Assembly: GCA_002333145.1 (NCBI GenBank)
Contig: DDBN01000024.1
Location: 16,099-39,452, forward strand
Reading direction: 5' to 3'
Origin: Moraxellaceae bacterium UBA2031
GTDB lineage: Bacteria; Pseudomonadota; Gammaproteobacteria; Pseudomonadales; Moraxellaceae
Length of the DNA: 23,354 nt
This document shows, piece by piece, positions 7,292-14,666 of the stretch. Both the position numbers and the translations under genes were made by a program. Under the pieces are notes generated by a model, which saw only the letters and a program-made list of their open reading frames with translations, was not told where the DNA came from and ran no database searches. The stretch's first letter is position 1. Each line of letters begins with the position of its first letter.

Positions 7292-7975
7292 ATGTCTATC
7301 AATCAACCCAGTAACGGCACTACTCCAAACGAAGAAACCATGCGTCGTCTGGTGGCGCTGGTGCTGGAGTTGGGTAGCGAGGAGGAGGGCGCTCCTCGTA
7401 AAGGACGGGCCGCTCGTTCGTTTGCGCGGACCCAGATCCTGATCCACGCGATGTCGATGTTTAACCAGCAGGGTCTAGAAGACACCTCGGTACAGGATTT
7501 GCTGGAAGCAGCCAATATTTCACGTCGTACGTTTTATAAGTATTTCACCAGTAAGCTGGATGTGCTGGAAAGCATCTATGTGTTGGCCTCCAAGGTCATG
7601 CTGGCGCGTTTTGAGGCCGAGCTGCAAACAACGAGTTCACGTGAAGAACTACTTAATGCATTTGTTCATATCTATTTTGACTATCAGTTTAGCGTAGGCA
7701 AGATTGTTGGCATTATGCTGGAGGAGTCTTTGCGCGCCGCCTCGCCACTGGCGCCTCATCGTCAGCAGTTGTTGAATAAGGTGGTGGTGGTACTGCAGCG
7801 CGAGTTTTCACGGTTGGGCTTGCCTGCTCAGGAGTATTGGCGCTTGATGGGACTGCTCTGGGCCTTGGAAGGGGCTTCAATGCATCTGTTAACGAATCCA
7901 TTGCCTCCTGCCGATGATGTTGATGCCTGTCGGCGCGGCATGCTGTTGCTGTGGCAGAAGGGAATAGAGGCCTGA
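7292..7975 (+). CDS. TetR/AcrR-family transcriptional regulator
   Basis: A 227-residue DNA-binding regulator. After a variable, charged N-terminus of about 42 residues comes the TetR N-domain: ARTQILIHAMSMFNQQGLED then the helix-turn-helix at about 66-84 (TSVQDLLEAANISRRTFYKYF), followed by the usual TSKLDVLESIY. The C-terminal all-helical part (about 95-225) is the dimer and ligand domain; its ligand cannot be inferred. The ATG at 7292 is chosen because GGAG at 7280-7283 is well placed; earlier in-frame starts would lie inside the argG terminator region. The N-terminal extension before the DNA-binding domain is longer than in many TetR proteins. It stands alone between argG and an AT-rich gap, so its target is not evident, although the four-gene unit starting at 8054 is one possibility. 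Confidence 0.93.
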   Translation: MSINQPSNGTTPNEETMRRLVALVLELGSEEEGAPRKGRAARSFARTQILIHAMSMFNQQGLEDTSVQDLLEAANISRRTFYKYFTSKLDVLESIYVLASKVMLARFEAELQTTSSREELLNAFVHIYFDYQFSVGKIVGIMLEESLRAASPLAPHRQQLLNKVVVVLQREFSRLGLPAQEYWRLMGLLWALEGASMHLLTNPLPPADDVDACRRGMLLLWQKGIEA

Positions 7976-8053
7976 TTTTTTATTTTTTTGAAAATTTTGT
8001 TAAAGAATTATTAGTATAAAAATATTCTGTGAAAAAACATTTGCGAGTGAATC
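7976..8053 (+). promoter_or_regulatory. AT-rich intergenic region, probable promoter
   Basis: A 78-base stretch of almost pure A and T, with T-runs at 7976-7989 and TATAAAAATATTCT at 8015-8028. TTGTTA at 7997-8002 with AAATAT 17 bases on is the best promoter-like pair. No hairpin precedes the T-run, so it is not a convincing terminator. It sharply contrasts with flanking genes in base composition. Confidence 0.45.
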
Positions 8054-8398
8054 ATGACCACAACTGATGGCACACAGGTGCCGGAAAGCAAGATAGAGAA
8101 GGCGATAGCCGAACGATTCATCATTTGCCGTATGAAAACTGGCGAGATGCGCATTGTGCGTTTGCAAATCGGCATTCCATTGCCGTTGAACGAAGATGGC
8201 ACAAGCTGGGAGTGTGAGGTGGCGCTGGCTGGTTTATACCCTGGTATGCCCAAGGTGCCTGGCGTGGACTCACTGCAATGCATGAATCTGGCAATTGGTC
8301 TCATCCGTCAGGCATTGGAAAAATTTATGGAGAATGAAGGGCAGATTTTCTGGCGCGATGGCTCTGGCCCCATCAGTTTGACGGATCTTTTCTCCTGA
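8054..8398 (+). CDS. hypothetical protein, DUF6968-like
   Basis: A 114-residue cytoplasmic protein without signal peptide or membrane helix. The arrangement AERFIICRM...IVRLQIGIPLPL, then WECEVALAGL, then GVDSLQCMNLAIGLIRQALEKF resembles the small DUF6968 family by recall; no function is established. The Val-Asp-Ser-Leu-Gln segment begins the only long predicted helix, while the first half looks like antiparallel strands. A single Cys in WECEV and one in ICRM are not a metal motif. Its stop overlaps the start of the next gene (TGATG at 8396-8400), so the two are translationally coupled and likely made together. It is the first gene of the unit that ends with the pilin accessory gene. Family assignment is tentative. 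Confidence 0.65.
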   Translation: MTTTDGTQVPESKIEKAIAERFIICRMKTGEMRIVRLQIGIPLPLNEDGTSWECEVALAGLYPGMPKVPGVDSLQCMNLAIGLIRQALEKFMENEGQIFWRDGSGPISLTDLFS

Positions 8399-8658
8399 TG
8401 AGCGATTTGATGTTGCTGCCTGGGCGTTATCGTCATTACAAGGGCAACGAATATGCTGTTGCCGGTGTGGCCCGTCACTCTGAAACCGAAGAGCCTATGG
8501 TGGTATACCAAACGCTGTACGGTAATTACGATTGGTGGGTGCGCCCCTTGTCGATGTTCCTTGAGACGGTATTAGTCGAAGGTGTATCTTTCCCCCGTTT
8601 TGCTTATGTAGGCCCGATGCCGAGTACAGTAGTGCTGGCGCAGGGAAGTGAGGACTGA
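8398..8658 (+). CDS. DUF1653 domain protein
   Basis: An 86-residue protein matching the compact DUF1653 family over nearly its full length: GRYRHYKGNEYAV, ARHSETEEPMVVYQTLYG, WWVRPLSMFLETV and FPRFAYV. The fold is predicted to be a small all-beta domain rich in aromatic residues; a biochemical role is unknown. The start overlaps the preceding stop as TGATG, and its own stop overlaps gloA in the same way (8656-8660), giving a three-gene coupled chain. The final 15 or so residues go beyond the usual domain. Members of this family often occur as stand-alone small genes or fused to other enzymes, so no pathway can be assigned from family alone. Confidence 0.85.
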   Translation: MSDLMLLPGRYRHYKGNEYAVAGVARHSETEEPMVVYQTLYGNYDWWVRPLSMFLETVLVEGVSFPRFAYVGPMPSTVVLAQGSED

Positions 8659-9044
8659 TGAGAATTTTGCATAGCATGCTGCGTGTTGGTGATCTGGACC
8701 GGTCACTTAGGTTTTATACGGAAGTTCTTGATATGCGTGTCCTGCGTCGCAGCGATTATCCAGACGGACGCTTTACGTTGGCATTTGTTGGTTATCAGGA
8801 CGAGTCTGAAGGGGCCGTGCTGGAATTGACGCATAACTGGGACACGAGTTCCTACGAGCTGGGCAACGCCTATGGGCATATTGCGCTTGAGGTGGACGAT
8901 GCCGCCGCCGCTTGTGCACGGGTAGAAGCGCGTGGTGGCAAGGTGGTGCGACCAGCAGGCCCGATGAAGCATGGCACCACGGTGATCGCCTTTGTGGAAG
9001 ATCCTGACGGCTACAAAATCGAATTCATTCAGAAAAAATCATAA
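8658..9044 (+). CDS. gloA: lactoylglutathione lyase (glyoxalase I)
   Basis: A 128-residue metalloenzyme that converts the methylglyoxal-glutathione hemithioacetal to S-lactoylglutathione, the first step of methylglyoxal detoxification. The four metal ligands are in the expected places: H5 (RILHSML), E56 (GAVLELTHN), H74 (AYGHIALEV) and E122 (GYKIEFIQ), the same numbers as in E. coli GloA, and the short length and absence of the eukaryotic insert point to the nickel-type enzyme. FVEDPDGYKIE is the family signature. Translation is coupled to the DUF1653 gene by a TGATG overlap. The next gene starts 19 bases downstream. Confidence 0.96.
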   Translation: MRILHSMLRVGDLDRSLRFYTEVLDMRVLRRSDYPDGRFTLAFVGYQDESEGAVLELTHNWDTSSYELGNAYGHIALEVDDAAAACARVEARGGKVVRPAGPMKHGTTVIAFVEDPDGYKIEFIQKKS

Positions 9045-9063
9045 TTAACGAACAGGCTGTCGC

Positions 9064-9870
9064 ATGATTTCGCGTGAAGTGGTGATGTACAAGCTAAAAG
9101 CCTTTGCGACTAGCTTGGCGGTCTTTACCGTATTTGCGGTTGCCCTTGGTTTGTTGGTTCGATTTGTCATGTACCCAGACTATTTGTTCTGGCTGGATGG
9201 GGGCATTCAGGGGCTAAAACTGGTCTGGACAGTGGATTTTTTTCTGGGGCCACTGCTCGCTTTTATTATTTTTCATCCCAGAAAAGTCAGGCAGAAGTTA
9301 CTGACGGATATGTTGATTGTGGGGCTGATTCAGTTTTCTGCCATGACGTGGGGTGCGTATATGGTCTGGAGCCAGCGCCCGGTGGCCATTGCTTACAGTG
9401 AGGGTCAGTTCATGACCCTGACGCCTGAGGTCATTTCCTTGCAAGGTGCCACTCTGGCAGATTTGAGAAGTAAGTCGGCAGAACTGCCATCGTATTTCTA
9501 TCAGCGTCATCCTGCCTCACCTGAAGAAGAGATGAGCATGATTGGGCTGGCGTTCACTCAGGGCATACCTGCTGGCCAACAAATCGCCTTATTCGTTCCG
9601 GTTTCATCCATTGATTCAGAGGCGTTTAGTTTGTCGAATCGAGTGGAACGCTATGTTGAGGATGAGATGAGGGATGAGTGGCGTGCGTGGGCTTTGGGAC
9701 GAGAGTCGGCTACGCCTGCAGATTACCGTTTTGCCTTATTTGTAGGGCGTTATGGTAATGCGGTTTTGGTGTTCGATGCGAAAGCTAAGTTTGCAGGGTA
9801 TTTGAGGCTGACAGGAGAGAAGTTGCCAGTCTTGCCGCTGCCAACTCCTCGCCGGTGGGATGCACGATAA
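9064..9870 (+). CDS. TfpX/TfpZ-family type IV pilin accessory protein
   Basis: A 268-residue inner-membrane protein. Three helices are visible at about residues 13-33, 52-71 and 82-102, followed by a soluble C-terminal domain of about 160 residues. The family signature is clear: YLFWLDGGIQGLKLVW then TVDFFLGPLLAFIIFHPRK, and after the third helix WSQRPVAIAY. In Pseudomonas aeruginosa such proteins are encoded beside particular pilA alleles and assist assembly or modification of the cognate pilin. No pilin, prepilin peptidase or pilus motor gene is in this window, so it is an orphan here. The start could be the ATG at 9064 or the one at 9085, which follows GAAG; the longer form is given. It ends immediately against nadC on the other strand. 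Confidence 0.87.
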   Translation: MISREVVMYKLKAFATSLAVFTVFAVALGLLVRFVMYPDYLFWLDGGIQGLKLVWTVDFFLGPLLAFIIFHPRKVRQKLLTDMLIVGLIQFSAMTWGAYMVWSQRPVAIAYSEGQFMTLTPEVISLQGATLADLRSKSAELPSYFYQRHPASPEEEMSMIGLAFTQGIPAGQQIALFVPVSSIDSEAFSLSNRVERYVEDEMRDEWRAWALGRESATPADYRFALFVGRYGNAVLVFDAKAKFAGYLRLTGEKLPVLPLPTPRRWDAR

Positions 9871-10722
9871 TTAGTGGGTCGAGTCAATAAAGCGCATTGA
9901 AAGATCGATAGCCTTGACGTCCTTGGTCACGGCGCCCATCGAGATGTAATCAACACCGGTCTCGGCAATAACGCGCAAGTTACCGGCCTGAATGCCACCG
10001 GAGGCCTCCAGACGTGCACGACCGGCGGTGTGTATCACTGCCGTTTTCATGTCGGTAAGGGAGAAGTTGTCGAGCATGATGATGTCGGCATCTGCGGATA
10101 GTGCCTCATCCAGCTGGGTCGCATTTTCTACTTCCACTTCTACCGGCTTGCCCGGCGCCAGTGCACGCGCCTGAGCAACCGCAGCGGCAATGCTGCCTGC
10201 GGCCATGATGTGGTTTTCCTTGATCAAAAATGCATCAAAAAGACCCAGACGATGATTCTGGCCGCCACCAATACCAACGGCGTATTTCTGTGCAATGCGC
10301 AGGCCGGGTAATGTTTTGCGGGTATCAAGCAGTCGGGTATGAGTGCCTTCCAGTTCCTGGGTCAGTCGGCGGACGGTAGTGGCGACACCAGACAGCGTTT
10401 GCAGGAAATTAAGGAGCGTGCGTTCGACGGTGAGCAGCGCACGAGAAGAGCCATTCATCTCGAAAACAATACCGTTTGGCGCAATATCGGCGCCTTCCAC
10501 CGCAGGCCAGTGCAAGGTGATGTTTGGATCAAATGCTTTGCAAGTGGCTTCCACCCAGGGACGACCTGCCAGAACCATTGGCTCACGGGTAATGATGCGT
10601 GCTTTAGCGCGTGCCTGTTCAGGAATCAGTCCTGCTGTGATATCACCATCACCTATATCTTCATCTAAGGCGGCGCTCACATTTCGGGCGATAGCGTCTT
10701 GAAGCAGTGCGTCTGTAATCAT
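9871..10722 (-). CDS. nadC: nicotinate-nucleotide pyrophosphorylase (carboxylating)
   Basis: A 283-residue cytoplasmic enzyme that makes nicotinate mononucleotide from quinolinate and PRPP in de novo NAD synthesis. Signatures seen: DEDIGDGDIT near the N-terminus, VERTLLNFLQTLSG (99-112), DTRKT (133-137), GGGQNHRLGLFDAFLIKENH (152-171), VEVEVEN and EASGGI. The ATG at 10722 is used because GGAG precedes it by about eight bases; the frame stays open further upstream without protein-like content. AGTATA at 10747-10752 (TATACT on this strand) is a likely -10. It is divergent from the DUF1631 gene, as in Pseudomonas, and its stop codon abuts that of the pilin accessory gene with no base between. 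Confidence 0.97.
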   Translation of the reverse strand: MITDALLQDAIARNVSAALDEDIGDGDITAGLIPEQARAKARIITREPMVLAGRPWVEATCKAFDPNITLHWPAVEGADIAPNGIVFEMNGSSRALLTVERTLLNFLQTLSGVATTVRRLTQELEGTHTRLLDTRKTLPGLRIAQKYAVGIGGGQNHRLGLFDAFLIKENHIMAAGSIAAAVAQARALAPGKPVEVEVENATQLDEALSADADIIMLDNFSLTDMKTAVIHTAGRARLEASGGIQAGNLRVIAETGVDYISMGAVTKDVKAIDLSMRFIDSTH

Positions 10723-10877
10723 GATGTAGGCTCCGTCAGTTGTCGCAGTATAAAGCCAACAACCCCGTAAAAAAAACGGCATTGCTTCGCGTTAAAGGTA
10801 GATCATAGTTTCCCCCGCATCAGAAACTTGGGTAACCTAGGCGCAAAGTAGAAAAATAAGTCATCAGGCGGGTTTTT
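10723..10877. promoter_or_regulatory. divergent promoter region between nadC and the DUF1631 gene
   Basis: A 155-base gap between two divergent starts. On the minus strand TATACT (AGTATA at 10747-10752) is a plausible -10 for nadC, although no clear -35 is seen. On the plus strand TTGGGT near 10828-10833 followed by an A-rich stretch near 10850 could serve the DUF1631 gene. An eight-A run at about 10769-10776 is flanked by CCG/CGG and forms a small hairpin. No regulator motif was recognised. Confidence 0.35.
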
Positions 10878-13253
10878 ATGACGAATAATGTCACCAAGGG
10901 AAGCGCTAGCCGCTCACCTACACAAGTGACTGCCATAGTTGAAGCAGTTCGCACGCATGGTATACAGCGCTTGAGCGGACTTCTTAAGACGATGTTCGAC
11001 AGCCTGTCATCTACCTTGTTTGATCTGGCCAAAAATCTACCTGAGGCTGAGCAGCAGAGAGTTTTGGATACGCTTCCGGTTGTCCGGGTGATGCGTGCAG
11101 ACGTTGAGGGCCGTTTTGCGTCTTCAATGTTGGCGGCTTTTTCTGCGCTACAGAAGGCAGGATTAACCAAGACTGACGAAGGCCAAGACACGATCGATTA
11201 CAGTACCCTTAATTTGGTGGATCAAGAGGAGATGGATGTCACGGTATCCATCGACACCATAGTGGCAAGGTCTCGCCTTGATTGTGCGTCGTCCCTTGGG
11301 CTGTTGCGCAAACGCTTTTCGAATTTATTACCCAAAGTAGAAATGACGGAACGCAATTTGCCGCTTGATCCGGGTGCGGTAGTTGGCGCATTCAAAGATG
11401 GCCTCTTGCTGATGACCGATATCCAAGTGCAAGAGCGCCTGCTTATTCTGAAGGTATTCCAGGTTCAGGTTTTGTCTGTATTGGGCGAGATACTGGATGA
11501 AGCTAACCGGCTAATGATTGATGCTGGCGTTTTACCCGATCTCAAGCTGGCAAATACGCCCACCCCAGCACGAGCCAAGTCGTCGACGCTCAAGGCAACT
11601 GACGCGCATGACGATACGGGTGCGAATGAGAAGGGTGTGCAGGAACGAGCATCTGCTGATATGCAGGAGATGTTCTCTTACCTGAAAGAGATGTTGTCGA
11701 TGGGCCACGGCCCCGCTATGGGGCAAGCGATACCTGGCGCACAATATCATGGTGGCCAATATGTTGGCGGCGGTGGTATCGGTATGTTGTCCGCTGAGAT
11801 GGTGGGTGGCAGTGTTGCAGCTGTTCCAATGATGCCGCTTCATATTGCGCCGACAGCTGTCGTTCAGACGGTGGCCACGCAGGACTTAGTTGCATTGTTG
11901 TCCCGTATTCAGGAGCTGCAGCCGAATGCTGCGCTGAAGGATGATGCGTCGTCACCAAGTGTTGGTGAGGTTCGAGGTTCGATTCGTGAGAACTTGCGTT
12001 CTGATGACGAAACAGTCGAAACCGTGAAGCAGGCTGATGAGGATGTCATCAACCTCGTGTCCATGCTGTTCGATTTCATTCTGGATGATGATGATCTGCC
12101 AACGGCGATGAAGGCTTTGATTGGTCGCCTGCAGATTCCTCTGCTAAAGGTCGCCATTCTTGATAAGTCGTTTTTTAATGCCGAAACCCATTCAGCACGC
12201 CGCTTACTTAATGCACTGGCAAAGGCCGGTATTGGCTGGAGCAGCCGTGACCCTGGTGGTGATGCGCTCTATGCGAAAATTGAGGAGGTAGTATTTCGCA
12301 TTCTTAATGAATTCATCGATGAGTTATCGCTCTTTGATGAGCTAGTGGATGAGTTCGAGGAATTTTATGAGCATCAGCAACGCCGTGAAGAAACCGTCGA
12401 CAGACGTACCCGTGAAACAGAAGAGGGTAAGGCACGTGCTGAGTTGGCGCGCGCCATGGTTCAGCAGACGCTAAATCGCCGTGTTACTGGTCGTCAGCTG
12501 CCCTTGGTGGTGGTGAAGTTATTGCAGGATGCCTGGCGTAACGTGCTTTATATGAACTGCCTTAAAGAAGGCACTGAATCTGAGGCGTGGAAGCAATCTG
12601 TTAAAGTAGTAGATGCGCTGATTTGGAGCGTGCAGCCACAGGCTGGGGCGGAGTGGCAGAATCGGCTGAAGGATGTGGCGCCCAAATTGGCGAACAGTAT
12701 CAAAAAGGGTTTGGCTCTCGTGAATTACGATCAGCTGGCGACCGAAACGATGCTGCGTGAGCTAATGCAAGTGCATATGGGCATGCTCAAGGGTGAAGAT
12801 ACCCATATGGTGAGTGTGCTTGATTCCAGCACCGCTAATGCATCCGCGCCAGGGCAGGTAGATGTCAAAGATGTATCGACAGCTGATGCGATGGTGGTGG
12901 AGTCGGTCGTCATGCCTGAGACGCCTTCTATAGAGATTGAGGTGTCTGAGCTGCCGAGTGACGACAAGCACGTGCTGCTGGTTAGCAATTTGAATGTGGG
13001 CAGCTGGGTAGAGTTTATTGAGCCGGATCAATTGGATCGGCACAAGCTTGTGGCTCGAATTCGATCCATTGATAAACTTATCTTTGCGAATCGCCGCGGT
13101 ATCAAGGTGAGCGAGATGACCGGTAGCAAACTGGCCATGGACATGAGTATCGGGCGTGCGCGCCTGGTCGAGGGTGCCGAGTTTATTGATCGTGCGCTGG
13201 AATCCGTTATTGGCAGCTTGCGTGAGATGAACCAGAAAAGCCGATCGGCCTGA
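10878..13253 (+). CDS. DUF1631 domain protein
   Basis: A 791-residue soluble protein without signal peptide or membrane helix. It matches the DUF1631 family, long proteins of unknown function in gamma- and betaproteobacteria. The N-terminal 240 residues are mostly helical; a Gly/Pro/Gln-rich low-complexity linker at about 275-307 separates them from the core. The core (about 385-460) has the typical FDFILDDDDLPTAMKALIG segment with SARRLLNALAKAG. A charged, probably coiled-coil stretch (about 484-530) follows, with LPLVVVKLLQDAWRNVL next. The last 90 residues, starting LVSNLNVGSWVEF and including LIFANRRGIKV, look like a small beta domain. It lies between nadC and ampD, as in P. aeruginosa, and only three bases separate it from ampD. 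Function is not known; older labels as thymidine phosphorylase have no support here. Confidence 0.85.
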   Translation: MTNNVTKGSASRSPTQVTAIVEAVRTHGIQRLSGLLKTMFDSLSSTLFDLAKNLPEAEQQRVLDTLPVVRVMRADVEGRFASSMLAAFSALQKAGLTKTDEGQDTIDYSTLNLVDQEEMDVTVSIDTIVARSRLDCASSLGLLRKRFSNLLPKVEMTERNLPLDPGAVVGAFKDGLLLMTDIQVQERLLILKVFQVQVLSVLGEILDEANRLMIDAGVLPDLKLANTPTPARAKSSTLKATDAHDDTGANEKGVQERASADMQEMFSYLKEMLSMGHGPAMGQAIPGAQYHGGQYVGGGGIGMLSAEMVGGSVAAVPMMPLHIAPTAVVQTVATQDLVALLSRIQELQPNAALKDDASSPSVGEVRGSIRENLRSDDETVETVKQADEDVINLVSMLFDFILDDDDLPTAMKALIGRLQIPLLKVAILDKSFFNAETHSARRLLNALAKAGIGWSSRDPGGDALYAKIEEVVFRILNEFIDELSLFDELVDEFEEFYEHQQRREETVDRRTRETEEGKARAELARAMVQQTLNRRVTGRQLPLVVVKLLQDAWRNVLYMNCLKEGTESEAWKQSVKVVDALIWSVQPQAGAEWQNRLKDVAPKLANSIKKGLALVNYDQLATETMLRELMQVHMGMLKGEDTHMVSVLDSSTANASAPGQVDVKDVSTADAMVVESVVMPETPSIEIEVSELPSDDKHVLLVSNLNVGSWVEFIEPDQLDRHKLVARIRSIDKLIFANRRGIKVSEMTGSKLAMDMSIGRARLVEGAEFIDRALESVIGSLREMNQKSRSA

Positions 13254-13256
13254 CAC

Positions 13257-13799
13257 ATGCATATTACGCAGGATCACTGGCTGTCAGTGGCCCGTCACTG
13301 TCCTTCTCCCAACCAGAACGAACGGCCGGCCGGTGTGTCGGCTTCGTTACTGGTGGTGCACGGTATCAGTCTTCCGCCCGGCGAGTTTGGTGGACCATTC
13401 ATTGATGCCTTGTTCACCAATACGCTGAATCCTGATTTGCATCCCTATTTTGCTGAAATTGCAGGGTTGACTGTCTCCGCCCATCTTTTGGTGCGTCGTA
13501 CCGGTGAGTTGGTGCAGTACGTGCCATTTGATCGGCGAGCCTGGCATGCCGGTAACTCGTGCTATGAGGGCAGGGAGAACTGCAATGATTTTTCCATTGG
13601 AATAGAACTCGAAGGAACCGACGAGATTCCTTACACTCAACAGCAATATGAAGCTCTGGCATCTGTACTTGATGTGCTAGAGCAGGCCTACCCTGCAACG
13701 CGGGGACATCTGGCTGGTCATAGTGATATTGCACCGGGGCGCAAGACAGATCCCGGTCTGTCATTTGACTGGGGGCATTTGCAAACACTGCGGGGTTAA
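13257..13799 (+). CDS. ampD: 1,6-anhydro-N-acetylmuramyl-L-alanine amidase AmpD
   Basis: A 180-residue cytoplasmic zinc amidase that removes the peptide from anhydromuropeptides during cell-wall recycling; its loss raises AmpR-dependent beta-lactamase in species that have ampC. Zinc ligands H35 (LLVVHGISL), H155 (AGHSDIAPGRKTDPG) and D165, with catalytic E117 (IGIELEG) and K163, are each one position from the well-studied Citrobacter enzyme. RRAWHAGNSCYEGRENCND is the expected substrate-loop region. There is no signal peptide, as expected of AmpD rather than AmpDh paralogues. No good ribosome site precedes the ATG, so translation probably depends on coupling to the DUF1631 gene, which ends three bases earlier. 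No ampC or ampR is in the window. Confidence 0.97.
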   Translation: MHITQDHWLSVARHCPSPNQNERPAGVSASLLVVHGISLPPGEFGGPFIDALFTNTLNPDLHPYFAEIAGLTVSAHLLVRRTGELVQYVPFDRRAWHAGNSCYEGRENCNDFSIGIELEGTDEIPYTQQQYEALASVLDVLEQAYPATRGHLAGHSDIAPGRKTDPGLSFDWGHLQTLRG

Positions 13800-13811
13800 G
13801 GAGTTCCACGG

Positions 13812-14666
13812 ATGAATTTGCTGGTAGTCATCATCGCGCTGTGGTTGCGGCATCGCGGCCTGTTCCTTGAGCCTGCCGCCACTATCGGCCAGTTGATAAG
13901 GCGCTGGCGCGATATGTGGCGGCAGCGAGGTATCCGTGAGGGCTGGTCGCCCGTGGTGGTGCTGGGTTTGGCGGTACTGCTGCCGGCCTTGTTGCTCGCC
14001 ATTCTCTTGGCCTTACCTGCGGGGCTTTGGCAGACGGTCCTCACAGGTATTGCTGGAGTGCTGGTGCTGGGGCAGGTCTTACTGGATCAACGTATGCCCT
14101 CGGTATCGAGCCGTTATCAGACGATATGGCAGAACCGCGAATGGCCTGCAGATAGCATGGGGCAGTCGGGATTGCTGGCCAGTGATCTGGTGGCGGAAAG
14201 CGAGCTGGCGCCGGCCCGACAAGAGCTGGTTGAGGATGCACTCCGTGAGCTTTTTGCACCGTTATTCTGGTTTTTAGTACTGGGCCCGGTTGGGGTGCTG
14301 GTGTATTACCTGCTAACGCTTATGGCAGAAGGGGACGATGGCATGGCCTCGTCGCTGGCACAGCGGATGCTGCATTTTGCAGAGTGGCCGGTGGCGCGCG
14401 TGCTGGCGCTCAGTTTTGCACTGGCGGGAGACTTCACCGCGACCTGGCAGTATTTGCAGGAACAGTTGCTGAACCGTGATGTCCCCGCGGTTGAGTTTCT
14501 GGATACATTGGCAGGCCATGCACAGCCGGTGTTGCTACGGACTAGCGTTGACATACCTGTCGCGACGACACTTTCTCTTGCGCTATTGGCAACACAAGGG
14601 CTGCTGCAACGAACTCTTGTGCTTTGGGTCGTGTTATTGGCGCTACATACTCTGTTGTGGTTTTGA
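13812..14666 (+). CDS. ampE: AmpE-family inner-membrane protein
   Basis: A 284-residue polytopic membrane protein, the same length as E. coli AmpE. Hydrophobic helices lie near residues 1-12, 50-90, 146-168, 192-205 and 255-284. Conserved pieces are RELFAPLFWFLVLGPVG, EWPVARVLALSFALAGDF and the N-terminal FLEPAATIGQLIRRW. AmpE is paired with AmpD in many gammaproteobacteria and was proposed as a sensor of cell-wall status; it is a distant relative of the cobalamin enzyme CbiB/CobD, though its own reaction is not settled. AAGGAG at 13798-13803 overlaps the ampD stop codon and gives strong re-initiation. Its stop overlaps the start of the BtuF-like gene. Confidence 0.92.
   Translation: MNLLVVIIALWLRHRGLFLEPAATIGQLIRRWRDMWRQRGIREGWSPVVVLGLAVLLPALLLAILLALPAGLWQTVLTGIAGVLVLGQVLLDQRMPSVSSRYQTIWQNREWPADSMGQSGLLASDLVAESELAPARQELVEDALRELFAPLFWFLVLGPVGVLVYYLLTLMAEGDDGMASSLAQRMLHFAEWPVARVLALSFALAGDFTATWQYLQEQLLNRDVPAVEFLDTLAGHAQPVLLRTSVDIPVATTLSLALLATQGLLQRTLVLWVVLLALHTLLWF

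Noticed and set aside
12762..13277. 171-residue minus-strand open frame within the DUF1631 gene
   Set aside because: Fully antisense to a recognised gene and rich in His and Arg as expected for a reversed frame; no start signal or domain.
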